Source: Ruegeria arenilitoris | GTDB taxonomy: Bacteria; Pseudomonadota; Alphaproteobacteria; Rhodobacterales; Rhodobacteraceae | Length of the DNA: 49,026 bases | NCBI RefSeq assembly: GCF_013035425.1 | Contig: NZ_WQHX01000013.1 | Coordinates: 1-49,026, forward strand | Direction: 5' to 3' | Notes under the pieces: generated by a model | What the model was told of the DNA's origin: nothing | What the model saw: only the letters and a program-made list of their open reading frames with translations | Databases searched by the model: none | Made by a program: the position numbers and the translations under genes | In this document: positions 16,422 through 23,839 of the stretch, piece after piece | Position numbering within the stretch: the stretch's first letter is position 1 | Layout: every line of letters starts with the position of its first letter

Positions 16422-18526
16422 GCACCCAAATCCTCAAAGGCCTGCGTGTGTTGGATTTGAGCCGGATGCTTTCAGGTCCCTATTGTACAATGCATCTGGC
16501 GGATCACGGGGCCGAGGTGATCAAGATCGAAGGCAAACATGGCGACACCAGCCGCGGCAACGGACCGTTCCGTCAAGACGATCCGGATCATGCCTGGGCC
16601 GGCTACTTTGTAAGCCTGAACCGCGGCAAGAAAAGCGTGCAGCTTGATCTGAAATCGCCCGAGGGCTGTAGGGCTTTTCGAGATCTTGCGGCAACGGCGG
16701 ATGTCATCGTCGAGAATTTCCGCCCAGGCGTGATGGATCGCCTTGGCCTGTCTTATGAAAGCCTTGCTGCCGACAACCCCCGGCTCGTCTATGCCGCGAT
16801 CCGAGGCTTTGGCGACCCGCGCTCAGGCCAAAGCCCCTATGCCAACTGGCCTTCGTACGATGTGGTTGCGCAGGCCATGGGCGGTCTGATGTCCGTCACC
16901 GGACCGAATGCTGACACACCCACCAAGACCGGACCCGGGGTGGGTGACATATTCACCGGCATGATGATGGCTTTCGGCATCATGGCTGCCCTGCGCGAGG
17001 CCGATGCGACAGGCAAAGGGCAGTTTGTGGATGTGGCCATGTATGATGCCATGATCTCGCTTTGCGAACGAATGGTGTATTTGCACGACGTGACCGGAAA
17101 GGTGCCGGGACCGGAAGGCAACGGGCATCCATTCCTTTCCCCATTTGGCCTCTACCCGGCAGCCGATGGCCACATCGCGCTTGGTATTGTCGACGATGCG
17201 TTTTGGCAGCTTTTGACACGGCTGATGGGGCAACCGTCACTTGGACAAGATGACCGCTTCTCTACAAGGGCGGCCCGGGCCAACCATGCTTCCGAAGTCA
17301 ACAAAATCGTAAGCGATTGGACCCGACAACGGACTAAGGAGCAATTGACGGCAACACTGGGTGGCCAGGTCCCGTTCGGCCCGATGAACACTATCTCGGA
17401 CATCACGGCCGACCCTCATGTAGCCAGCCGCGGCATGCTGGCGAAGGTCCCGCATCCGGATGCGGGACATGAACCTTGGACCGTGGCAGCAAACCCATTG
17501 CGGTTCGGTCGGCACCGCCAAGGTGCACTGACGACCCCTCCTGCGCTTGGTGAGCACAATAGCATTCTGGAAGGATTGACCCCACCGGAGTCGACGGAAC
17601 CCTTAGTCGGGAAGGCGCTGCGCGACGCCTTCGGGCGCTTTGCCACCGGTGTGACAGTGGTCACTACCCGGCAGCCGGACGGGACCCCGCGCGGGTTCAC
17701 GGCGAACTCATTTACCTCCGTTTCTCTCGACCCACCTCTACTCCTGGTTTGTGTCGGTAAGCAGGCCTTGTCCTTTGAAACCTTCCAGCAGGCGGATCAT
17801 TTCACGGTCAACGTCCTGGCGGACGACCAAAAAGAAATCTCGGGCCTTTTCGCATCTCAATCAGCCAAAAAATTCGACATTGCAGCCTGGCAGCCTGACG
17901 AGCGCAACATGCCCACGATAGACGGCGCACTCGCCCGGTTCAGCTGTGCCCAGCACCGTTTGGTCGATGCAGGTGACCATCTGATCCTGATTGGCCGCGT
18001 GGAGGATTTCGAAACGCGCGAGGGGCATCCGTTGGGCTACTTTCGCGGTGCCTATTTCGATTTGGGGCTCAACAGTGCCCTGACAGAGGCCGCCACGGCA
18101 GGTGGCGTGGCCGTCGGAGCGGTACTGGCCAACAAAGATCAAGTCCTACTCTCCGTTGACAAAAGCGGGCACGTTTCAGTGCCGGTAGCTCCTGCAAATA
18201 ACAATTCTGCAGATGGGCTGATCACTGATCTGTCAAACCGAGATTTGATTGTAGAGCTGGCGCATCCTTATGCGGTTTACCGAATATCCAAAAGTGGGAC
18301 GCAGCGGATCATCTACCACGGAAGCGTTCACGGGCAGCCCCCTGACGGCATGCAGTACTTTGATCTCGGCGATTTGCCGCTGGAACGCGTACGCGACGGG
18401 GCTGAAAATTCGATGTTGCGCCGTTACGCACAGGAAAACAGACACGGTACATTTGGTTTCTACCACGGAACTGAAGTCGAAGGCGTCGTACACACACCGA
18501 ACGGGCACCATAACTATCACGTTTGA
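16418..18526 (+). CDS. Fusion: CaiB/BaiF (class III) CoA transferase + flavin reductase + C-terminal extension
   Basis: A continuous 702-residue protein made of three parts. Residues 1-386 are a complete CaiB/BaiF CoA transferase, starting LKGLRVLDLSRMLSGPYC and ending PPALGEHNSILE; the expected catalytic aspartate is D177 in GVGDIFTG. Residues 398-551 are a flavin reductase-like FMN-binding domain (RDAFGRFATGVTVVTT, GFTANSFTSVSLDPPLLL, FTVNVLADDQ). Residues 552-702 are an extension I do not recognise. The ATG overlaps the hydrolase stop (ATGA). The reductase half probably supplies FMNH2 to the monooxygenase at 12543, and the transferase half activates an acid. No stop or shift separates the halves, so this is a real fusion at sequence level. 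I know of no characterised protein with this order. Confidence 0.85.
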   Translation: MSTQILKGLRVLDLSRMLSGPYCTMHLADHGAEVIKIEGKHGDTSRGNGPFRQDDPDHAWAGYFVSLNRGKKSVQLDLKSPEGCRAFRDLAATADVIVENFRPGVMDRLGLSYESLAADNPRLVYAAIRGFGDPRSGQSPYANWPSYDVVAQAMGGLMSVTGPNADTPTKTGPGVGDIFTGMMMAFGIMAALREADATGKGQFVDVAMYDAMISLCERMVYLHDVTGKVPGPEGNGHPFLSPFGLYPAADGHIALGIVDDAFWQLLTRLMGQPSLGQDDRFSTRAARANHASEVNKIVSDWTRQRTKEQLTATLGGQVPFGPMNTISDITADPHVASRGMLAKVPHPDAGHEPWTVAANPLRFGRHRQGALTTPPALGEHNSILEGLTPPESTEPLVGKALRDAFGRFATGVTVVTTRQPDGTPRGFTANSFTSVSLDPPLLLVCVGKQALSFETFQQADHFTVNVLADDQKEISGLFASQSAKKFDIAAWQPDERNMPTIDGALARFSCAQHRLVDAGDHLILIGRVEDFETREGHPLGYFRGAYFDLGLNSALTEAATAGGVAVGAVLANKDQVLLSVDKSGHVSVPVAPANNNSADGLITDLSNRDLIVELAHPYAVYRISKSGTQRIIYHGSVHGQPPDGMQYFDLGDLPLERVRDGAENSMLRRYAQENRHGTFGFYHGTEVEGVVHTPNGHHNYHV

Positions 18527-18539
18527 CAGGAGAACTAAT

Positions 18540-19142
18540 ATGATCCCCGAATTGCGTAAAGTCGTCACCTTTGATGAGGATATTCACACAGAAGGAGGCC
18601 GGCCTTCGGAACCCGTGTTGCGCATGATCGGCGTGGCAGCGGTGGTCAGAAACCCATGGGCAGGACTTGGTTTTGTTGATGATCTTTCGCCAGAGATTCA
18701 GCGCATGGCGCCAGTTCTGGGAGAGATGCTCACCAACAGGCTGATCGCTCTGGCGGGGTCAGGTGATGCGATAGAAGCCTACGGAAAAGCCTGTATCGCC
18801 GGGACAAGTTGTGAGATTGAGCATGCCTCCGCGCTTATTCACACCCTGCAATACGGAAATTTTTATCGTGAGGCAGTGGGTGCAAAAAGCTACCTCGGTT
18901 TCACAAACACGCGGGGGCCCGCGAACACCCAAATTCAGATCCCGCTGATGGACAAACATGATACGGGGCGGCGGTCGCATTACCTGACAGTGCAGTTCTC
19001 GATCTACGACGCGCCGGATGTGGATGAACTTGTTGTGGCTCTGGGGGCATCGACCCGTGGTCGCCCGCACCACCGGATCGGTGACCGATACTCAGATCTC
19101 GCTGCCTTGGGAAGGGATGTGGAGAACCCGGCTGGGGTCTAG
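18540..19142 (+). CDS. DUF1185 (amino acid synthesis family) protein
   Basis: A 200-residue protein of the PF06684 'amino acid synthesis' family, whose biochemical role is not established. Visible features are IHTEGGRPSEPVLRMIGVAAVV, a conserved NPWAG, a YGKACIAG segment, LIHTLQYGNFYREAVGAKSYL and a C-terminal HHRIGDRYSDL. The ATG at 18540 has AGGAG nine bases upstream, and the gene follows the fusion gene by 13 bases, so it closes the plus-strand operon. The context suggests it acts on an amide- or nitrogen-bearing intermediate of the pathway. No membrane segment or signal peptide is seen. Confidence 0.8.
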   Translation: MIPELRKVVTFDEDIHTEGGRPSEPVLRMIGVAAVVRNPWAGLGFVDDLSPEIQRMAPVLGEMLTNRLIALAGSGDAIEAYGKACIAGTSCEIEHASALIHTLQYGNFYREAVGAKSYLGFTNTRGPANTQIQIPLMDKHDTGRRSHYLTVQFSIYDAPDVDELVVALGASTRGRPHHRIGDRYSDLAALGRDVENPAGV

Positions 19143-19239
19143 TTTGTTTCGATAAGTGTCTCTTACCATAGAATAATTTATTCTTTTAGGAGGCGACAGT
19201 GCGGACAAGCATCAATTAACGGTACGGTGCGTTTCCACA
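19143..19239. other. Spacer with a short palindrome
   Basis: AGAATAA-T-TTATTCT at 19170-19184 is a perfect 7-base inverted repeat, 27 bases after the DUF1185 stop, followed by TTT. It could act as a weak terminator or operator. An AGGAGG lies just after it, but only a six-codon frame follows. Confidence 0.3.
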
Positions 19240-19480
19240 TTACCCCTTGTAGCGACTACAATGACGGATTGTATGATGATGCATGTCGAGCGCACGCAGC
19301 AGCTGCGAAAGGCTATCGACCTGGTCATCGTACTTGCCGTTCGGGAATGCAGCCACTTCAGACTTGAAGCCTTCGAGCCAATTAGCTTCACGCGGAAGAC
19401 GTACCTGCCCACCCTCAATTTTTGCTGATTGCGCGACCATGCGATCAACCTTGCCTTTTTCGGGCGAGAGCCAGAACGCT
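19240..19480 (-). pseudogene. Phage terminase large subunit, C-terminal relic
   Basis: About 75 residues are recognisable, including AKIEGGQVRLPREANW, EVAAFPNGKYDDQVDSLSQ and the terminal RHCSRYKG. They align with the C-terminus of the intact terminase at 43944-45371 (PKIERGQVRLPASAP, EVAAFPNGKHDDQVDSMSQ, RHCSRYK). The rest of the gene, including the ATPase part, is absent. The two copies clearly differ, so this is not a recent duplicate. The frame stays open upstream to 19548, but that part does not look like terminase. It marks remains of an older phage element beside the catabolic island. Confidence 0.75.
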
Positions 19481-19544
19481 TCTAGACGTTTGAACACTCG
19501 GTATAAGTTGAGATGACGGACGGCTGCTGCCGTCCGCCAAATCC

Positions 19545-19676
19545 TCAAAGATCGATCTTCTCTGCAATGCTCAATGCATCGTCGAGTTCGATTCCAAGAT
19601 ACCTAACCGTGCTATCTACTTTTGTATGTTCGAGCAGAAGCTGGACGGCCCGAAGGTTATGCCGCGCGACAAACAT
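19545..19676 (-). pseudogene. Tyrosine recombinase (phage integrase), C-terminal relic
   Basis: Reading the minus strand from 19676 gives 43 residues ending at the TGA at 19545. They include RHNLRAVQLLLEHTKVDST followed by VRYLGIELDDALSIAEKIDL. This matches the last helices of tyrosine recombinases, with the nucleophilic tyrosine in VRYLGIE. A stop codon lies immediately before the ATG at 19676, and the core catalytic Arg and His regions are missing. It is therefore a truncated relic. It lies beside the terminase relic, consistent with a decayed prophage end. Confidence 0.75.
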
Positions 19677-19805
19677 TTACCCAAAAGCGGGACGATCCGG
19701 GTCGAGGTATTGCCGTCATTCAAATGCGATCATTCCGCTTCGGTGGACGAAGACGTGGATCGCCTGCGAGGCGCCATGATGGCCGTCTTCGATGGCGGGT
19801 TGTGA
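19659..19805 (+). CDS. Possible small ORF of unknown function (48 residues)
   Basis: A short plus-strand frame from the ATG at 19659 to the TGA at 19805, encoding 48 residues rich in charged amino acids (for example SVDEDVDRLRGAMMAVFDGG at its end). It overlaps the integrase relic on the opposite strand by 18 bases. No ribosome site is obvious and no family is recognised. It may be a gene tail moved here by rearrangement rather than a functional gene. Confidence 0.2.
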   Translation: MPRDKHLPKSGTIRVEVLPSFKCDHSASVDEDVDRLRGAMMAVFDGGL

Positions 19806-19860
19806 AAGTAGGTATGTGGTCCTTCGTTGCTCCTTCGTTTCCAGCAGCGAGACGAAGGTC

Positions 19861-19935
19861 CGCTCCGGGCTCGGAGCGGTCATTCACTAAATCGCGACGA
19901 ATGTCCACTTTGCGGACGTAGCAGTCGTACGGCAA
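19861..19935. repeat. Dispersed GGGCTC repeat, copy A
   Basis: It begins CCGGGCTCGGAGCGGTCATT and ends TTTGCGGACGTAGCAGTCG. The inner segment GGTCATTC ... GAATGTCC can pair apart from one T-T mismatch. It matches copies B and E in its GGGCTC head and TGCGGAC-xx-AGC-x-G tail. Confidence 0.6.
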
Positions 19936-19966
19936 TATGTTTGCAACGGCCGCTTTGGCCCCGGGC

Positions 19967-20824
19967 TTATGCATCCGCCTTCAGATCGGACTGCGCATCA
20001 CGGATGATTGACGAGGACGAATGCAGGAACAATCCGGCTATGCCAAGGGCAACGATCAGGTCGGGCCATGCGCTACCAAACAAAGCCACAAAACCAGCGG
20101 CAATGATGACCGCAGCATTGCCGATCGCATCATTCCGTGAAAACAGCCACACCGCGCGCATGTTCGCGTCGCCCTTGCGAAACCGCAGAAGAGGCAGCAC
20201 AGCGAGCACATTGAACACAAGGGCGAAAAAGCCGAAAAGCCCCATGAGACCTGCGTCAGGTGTGGTCTGTGTAACGGCTCGCCAAATTGTCGTCGCGAGC
20301 ACGGAAAGGCCGAGGATGCCGAGGAAAATGCCCTGAACAAGGGCGGATCGTGCGCGCCAGACGATGCTCCAGCCGATTGCAAGTAGGCCCAGAAAGGTAA
20401 TGAGGCCGTCACCGATGAAGTCGAGAGCGTCCGCCTTCACGGCCTGCGATCCGGCGAAAAAGCCACCGATCATCTCGACGAAGCCATATCCGACGTTCAG
20501 GATCACCACGATCCACAGGGCGCGTCGATAAGCAGGGTTTTGATGCGCCGCTTCAGGCTGTGCTTCGTCTTCTCCCTCAATACGCTCGAACAGGTATCCT
20601 GTCGTAGATACGGCCTTTTCGATGTCAGGCAATAGTACTTCAGGAACCTTCAGGGTCATGATGTGGGTGGCCAAAGACACTTTCACCGCATCCGGTGCAA
20701 CCTCTGCCGAATGCACAACCCTCTCAATTTGAGCCGCATCTTTGGAGCAATCCATACCGGATATCCGATAACGAACTCTCTTGATCTTGGAGCTTAGAGC
20801 AGTTGCCATAAGGACGTGTTCCAT
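19967..20824 (-). CDS. Cation transporter: N-terminal HMA domain + CDF-type membrane domain
   Basis: A 285-residue protein. Residues about 15-80 form a heavy-metal-associated (HMA-like) ferredoxin-fold domain (YRISGMDCSKDAAQIE ... VVHSAEV), in which the usual second cysteine of the GMDCxxC loop is missing. Residues about 95-280 form four to five membrane segments like the cation diffusion facilitator family, with DALDFIGDGLITFLG as the metal-site helix. The usual cytoplasmic CDF C-terminal domain is absent. It is probably an inner-membrane efflux protein for zinc or a similar metal; specificity is unknown. An alternative ATG lies at 20806. The second IS begins 129 bases upstream, so its original promoter region may be shortened. 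Confidence 0.75.
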   Translation of the reverse strand: MEHVLMATALSSKIKRVRYRISGMDCSKDAAQIERVVHSAEVAPDAVKVSLATHIMTLKVPEVLLPDIEKAVSTTGYLFERIEGEDEAQPEAAHQNPAYRRALWIVVILNVGYGFVEMIGGFFAGSQAVKADALDFIGDGLITFLGLLAIGWSIVWRARSALVQGIFLGILGLSVLATTIWRAVTQTTPDAGLMGLFGFFALVFNVLAVLPLLRFRKGDANMRAVWLFSRNDAIGNAAVIIAAGFVALFGSAWPDLIVALGIAGLFLHSSSSIIRDAQSDLKADA

Positions 20825-20952
20825 CTCTGACGTTCGCCAGTCAAGCGCCTGGCCACGCGGGAAGTGAGTCGCGGCACTCGCACACCCAAGCGCCGAGTAG
20901 CGGAAATTGGCGGTACATTTGACTGTGTGGTACTGTGGTCTGTATGTTGAAG

Positions 20953-21770
20953 GGTGCTGTCAGACGAATTCGAACTCGTCTCTGGTAGGCCAGTGACGCT
21001 GTCCTTTATCCCGCGCAAAGTTCGCGCCACTCGGCAAGAGCGGCGCTGCGTGTCAGCTTGAAGGTGTCTCGGCTAGTGAGCGATCTTTCCTGGTTGAAGT
21101 GGTTGTAGACGGAGGAGTGAACAGCAGCGAATTTCTGCAAACTTCGCATCCGCCTGAAACGCTGCATCGCGCGTTCTCGTCGTCGGAACGGAAGGTGCGA
21201 ATTCTCAACCCGGTTGTTGAGCCACCTACCCGTCCTTTGTTTTTCGAGCGTGCCCATTTCTCTAAGTGCAGCCTTGTAGGAAGCGAAGCGATCCGTCACT
21301 ATCTCTTCCGCACAACCGTGCCGCTTCATCAGTTTTCTGAGGAATTTCAATGCGGCAGCTTTGTTTCGGCGTTTGGTAACGACTGCTTCGAGCACTTCGC
21401 CCTCATGATCTACGGCCCGCCAGAGGTAGTGTCTCTTGCCGTTCACCTTCACAAAAACCTCGTCTACGTGCCATTTACTTTTCGAGAACGCGCGCAGTTG
21501 CTGGACTCGCTTTCGTCTGATCTCGGAGGCAAACATTGGGCCGAACCTGTTCCACCAGTAGCGGACGGTTTCATGGCTCACGTCGATGCCTCGCTCGTGC
21601 AGCAGATCTTCGACATTCCGCAAGGAAAGCGGAAACCTGATGTACAGCATCACCGCCAAGCGGATGATCTCGGGACTGGTTTTGAAATACTTGAAAGAGG
21701 CAGGTTTGTTCATTCCCAAACGCTACGCAAACACCCTGCCCCGCTCAAGCAAAGTTCTTCTGACAAGACC
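20953..21770 (-). mobile_element. IS6-like insertion sequence, complete
   Basis: About 818 bases long with imperfect terminal inverted repeats. The left end at 20953 reads GGTGCTGTCAGACGAATTCG, and the right end read inward from 21770 is GGTCTTGTCAGAAGAACTTT. One transposase gene lies inside. The eight bases on either side (TGTTGAAG and TCTATTAT) do not match, so there is no target duplication. That is what recombination between copies, or replicative intramolecular transposition, would leave. A diverged copy in the same orientation is at 1-415. Confidence 0.8.
21006..21713 (-). CDS. IS6-family transposase
   Basis: A 235-residue DDE transposase, full length for the IS6 family. The catalytic residues are in WHVDEVFVKVNG (first Asp), EEIVTDRFASYKAAL (second Asp) and NRVENSHLPFRRRER (Glu). 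The ATG at 21713 is used; an in-frame TTG two codons upstream is also possible. IS6 enzymes transpose by forming cointegrates and move DNA lying between two same-oriented copies. The reading frame is intact, so the element could still be active. The C-terminus has a slightly divergent tail (RSAALAEWRELCAG). Confidence 0.9.
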   Translation of the reverse strand: MNKPASFKYFKTSPEIIRLAVMLYIRFPLSLRNVEDLLHERGIDVSHETVRYWWNRFGPMFASEIRRKRVQQLRAFSKSKWHVDEVFVKVNGKRHYLWRAVDHEGEVLEAVVTKRRNKAAALKFLRKLMKRHGCAEEIVTDRFASYKAALREMGTLEKQRTGRWLNNRVENSHLPFRRRERAMQRFRRMRSLQKFAAVHSSVYNHFNQERSLTSRDTFKLTRSAALAEWRELCAG

Positions 21771-21822
21771 TCTATTATATCCTTTTAGAGTGCGCCTTCC
21801 GAATGATAGTCTAGTTCTCACT

Positions 21823-23220
21823 ATGGTTTGGCTTGCTCTGTTTTTCCTTGAAGTAGTGGCGATTTACTTTGCTTGGCGGTCAATACAGACGGCGAGAACA
21901 CCTCAAGGCGCTGTGGGTTGGGCAGTATTCTTGGTGACCGCCCCATATCTCGGCGTGCCGTTGTACCTTTTCCTTGGGCATCACAAATTTCGTGGGTACG
22001 AAATCAGCCGCCGTGATAGCGAACGTGTTGTCGAAGCTGTCGCGGACTATGGTAAAAGGCACAAGCCGCTCCAGAAAACTGAAAAAGACACAACTCTTTT
22101 CGAAAGACTTGGAGACCTTCCCGGCGTTTCGGGAAACGGGCTGAAAGTTCTTATCGATGGCGATGAGGCTTTTGGTCAGATTTTTGAAGCGATTGACCAA
22201 GCCAGCACCTACGTTTTGGTGCAATCCTACATCGTAAACAATGATGGCGTCGGACGTCAGCTTGCTTCTCGAATGATTGCGGCTTCCAAACGGGGTGTGA
22301 TTGTGCGCTTCATGGTTGACGCGATTGGAAGCAAAGATTTGCCAGAGAAATATTTTGATGAACTGAGGAACGCCGGCGTCCAGTGTGTCGATCCAAAATC
22401 AATGCGCGGACCAAAAAACCGATTTCAGCTTAACTTTAGAAATCACCGCAAAACCATAGTTATAGATGGAAATGTAGCTTTCACCGGAGGTTTAAATTTT
22501 GGGGACGAATACAAAGGGTTAGATCCTAGATTTGGCCAATGGCGAGATACACATGCTCGTCTGACTGGGCCAGTGGTATCTCAGCTCCAACTTGTGTTCT
22601 CTGAAGACTGGCATTGGGCCACTGATGAGCTGTTAATTGACGAGTTGAATTGGGATGCAAACTTGGATCCAGCGGACATGACGGCTCTGGTCGTCGCAAC
22701 AGGTCCGGGAGATGAGCTCGACTCTGGCGCGCTATTTTTCATAAGTTGCCTCGCCGAGGCCAGAGAACGGATATGGATCGCTTCACCATACTTCGTTCCG
22801 GATATAGACGTATTAAGTGCAATGAAACTGACTGCGCTCAGGGGCGTCGATGTTCGCCTTTTAGTGCCGGAGGTGATCGATCACAAAATCCCTTGGCTAG
22901 CCGCGTTTGCCTATTTTGATGAAATCCGCGACGTTGGCGTAAAGGTCATGCGCTACAACGAAGGCTTTATGCATCAAAAAGTCGTTCTTGTTGATGACGC
23001 TCTGGCAGCTGTGGGGACTACAAACCTGGACAACCGTTCCTTCCGGTTGAACTTCGAGGCGATGGCAGTTTTCTTCGACAGACGTGCTGCCAATGAAGTT
23101 CAAGACATGCTCGAAGCCGATTTCGCAAGATCATTTCAGTTAAGTAAGTCTTTAAATGAACAGCCATTGAAAATTCGCGTCGGAGCCCCCCTGTCGCGGC
23201 TACTCTCACCGCTTTTGTAG
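21823..23220 (+). CDS. cls: Cardiolipin synthase (phospholipase D family)
   Basis: A 465-residue membrane enzyme that joins two phosphatidylglycerol molecules to form cardiolipin. Two N-terminal membrane helices (WLALFFLEVVAIYFAW and WAVFLVTAPYLGVPLYLFLG) precede two HKD motifs: NHRKTIVIDGNVAFTGG in the first half and MHQKVVLVDD followed by GTTNLDNRSF in the second. The start is the ATG at 21823; the frame continues into the IS but that part is not Cls. The IS end lies only 52 bases upstream and no good ribosome site is visible, so the native promoter has been displaced and expression may now depend on the IS. The rest of the protein is complete. Confidence 0.9.
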   Translation: MVWLALFFLEVVAIYFAWRSIQTARTPQGAVGWAVFLVTAPYLGVPLYLFLGHHKFRGYEISRRDSERVVEAVADYGKRHKPLQKTEKDTTLFERLGDLPGVSGNGLKVLIDGDEAFGQIFEAIDQASTYVLVQSYIVNNDGVGRQLASRMIAASKRGVIVRFMVDAIGSKDLPEKYFDELRNAGVQCVDPKSMRGPKNRFQLNFRNHRKTIVIDGNVAFTGGLNFGDEYKGLDPRFGQWRDTHARLTGPVVSQLQLVFSEDWHWATDELLIDELNWDANLDPADMTALVVATGPGDELDSGALFFISCLAEARERIWIASPYFVPDIDVLSAMKLTALRGVDVRLLVPEVIDHKIPWLAAFAYFDEIRDVGVKVMRYNEGFMHQKVVLVDDALAAVGTTNLDNRSFRLNFEAMAVFFDRRAANEVQDMLEADFARSFQLSKSLNEQPLKIRVGAPLSRLLSPLL

Positions 23221-23331
23221 ACTAGGCCCGTGTTCAAATTAGGTGACCAAAAAAGTATTAGCTTTAACCTCGACTAAATTTGATAGCGTACTCAACGAAG
23301 AATTTGGCCTCTGGCAGATAACGAGCTCGAC

Positions 23332-23829
23332 TCACTTCTTCAATGTTTTCAGCAAGATTGATAACAATGGTCCCAACAGATTCTGACCGGCGACACTCCA
23401 CGGGTCCTTTGTAAACTGACTGAAGCCCTTGGCCAGATCTCTCACTTCGTCCACAGCGCCTTCTACTTCCGCCTCGATGTCTTCCAAAGCGAGGTCTCGC
23501 ACCTCAATTGCTGGTTCCAGCTCGGGCTCGGCCGTCAAGCGTACCGCGATCATCACCAAGACACCCGCGATCAAAAAGTCAATCAAGCCAACGAGAAGCC
23601 CAGCATTTGAATTTCCAAAACGTTCGGCTAGAAAAAAGAAGAACGCGATACTGATCATGATGACACCGATCCCGGCGATTAGACCGGCGAATGCCATTAG
23701 TCCGGTCTGAGCTCTTATTACAGCCAAACGGCGTCTCGCAATCACGCGCTCCGCACGGAAGGCAACGGTTAAGTTCCGTCCGATTCGACCTTTGCTTTTC
23801 CGGATTTCCTTTGCGATGTCTCTGTTCAT
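23332..23829 (-). CDS. Phage-holin-like (DUF1469-type) membrane protein
   Basis: A 165-residue protein with a basic N-terminus (KEIRKSKGRIGRN), two adjacent membrane helices (about 42-68 and 75-98) and an acidic amphipathic C-terminal half (LALEDIEAEVEGAVDEVRDL). This layout fits the Actinobacteriophage-holin/YqjE family, which in chromosomes is usually linked to envelope stress, not to lysis. It is followed by the DUF883-like and coiled-coil genes, all on the minus strand, probably one unit. There is no sign of phage genes around it. Confidence 0.65.
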   Translation of the reverse strand: MNRDIAKEIRKSKGRIGRNLTVAFRAERVIARRRLAVIRAQTGLMAFAGLIAGIGVIMISIAFFFFLAERFGNSNAGLLVGLIDFLIAGVLVMIAVRLTAEPELEPAIEVRDLALEDIEAEVEGAVDEVRDLAKGFSQFTKDPWSVAGQNLLGPLLSILLKTLKK

Positions 23830-23839
23830 GGTGTCATAC

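Noticed and set aside
1..21770. Simple composite transposon with target duplications
   Set aside because: The second IS has non-matching 8-base flanks, the two copies are diverged, and the outer end of the first is outside the window.
21586..21822. N-terminal extension of the cardiolipin synthase frame through the IS end
   Set aside because: The added residues are the antisense of the transposase and terminal repeat; the family's first membrane helix begins at the ATG at 21823.
23332..23829. True phage lysis holin
   Set aside because: No endolysin or other phage genes are near; the two-helix plus acidic tail layout and stress-gene neighbours fit the chromosomal YqjE-like type better.
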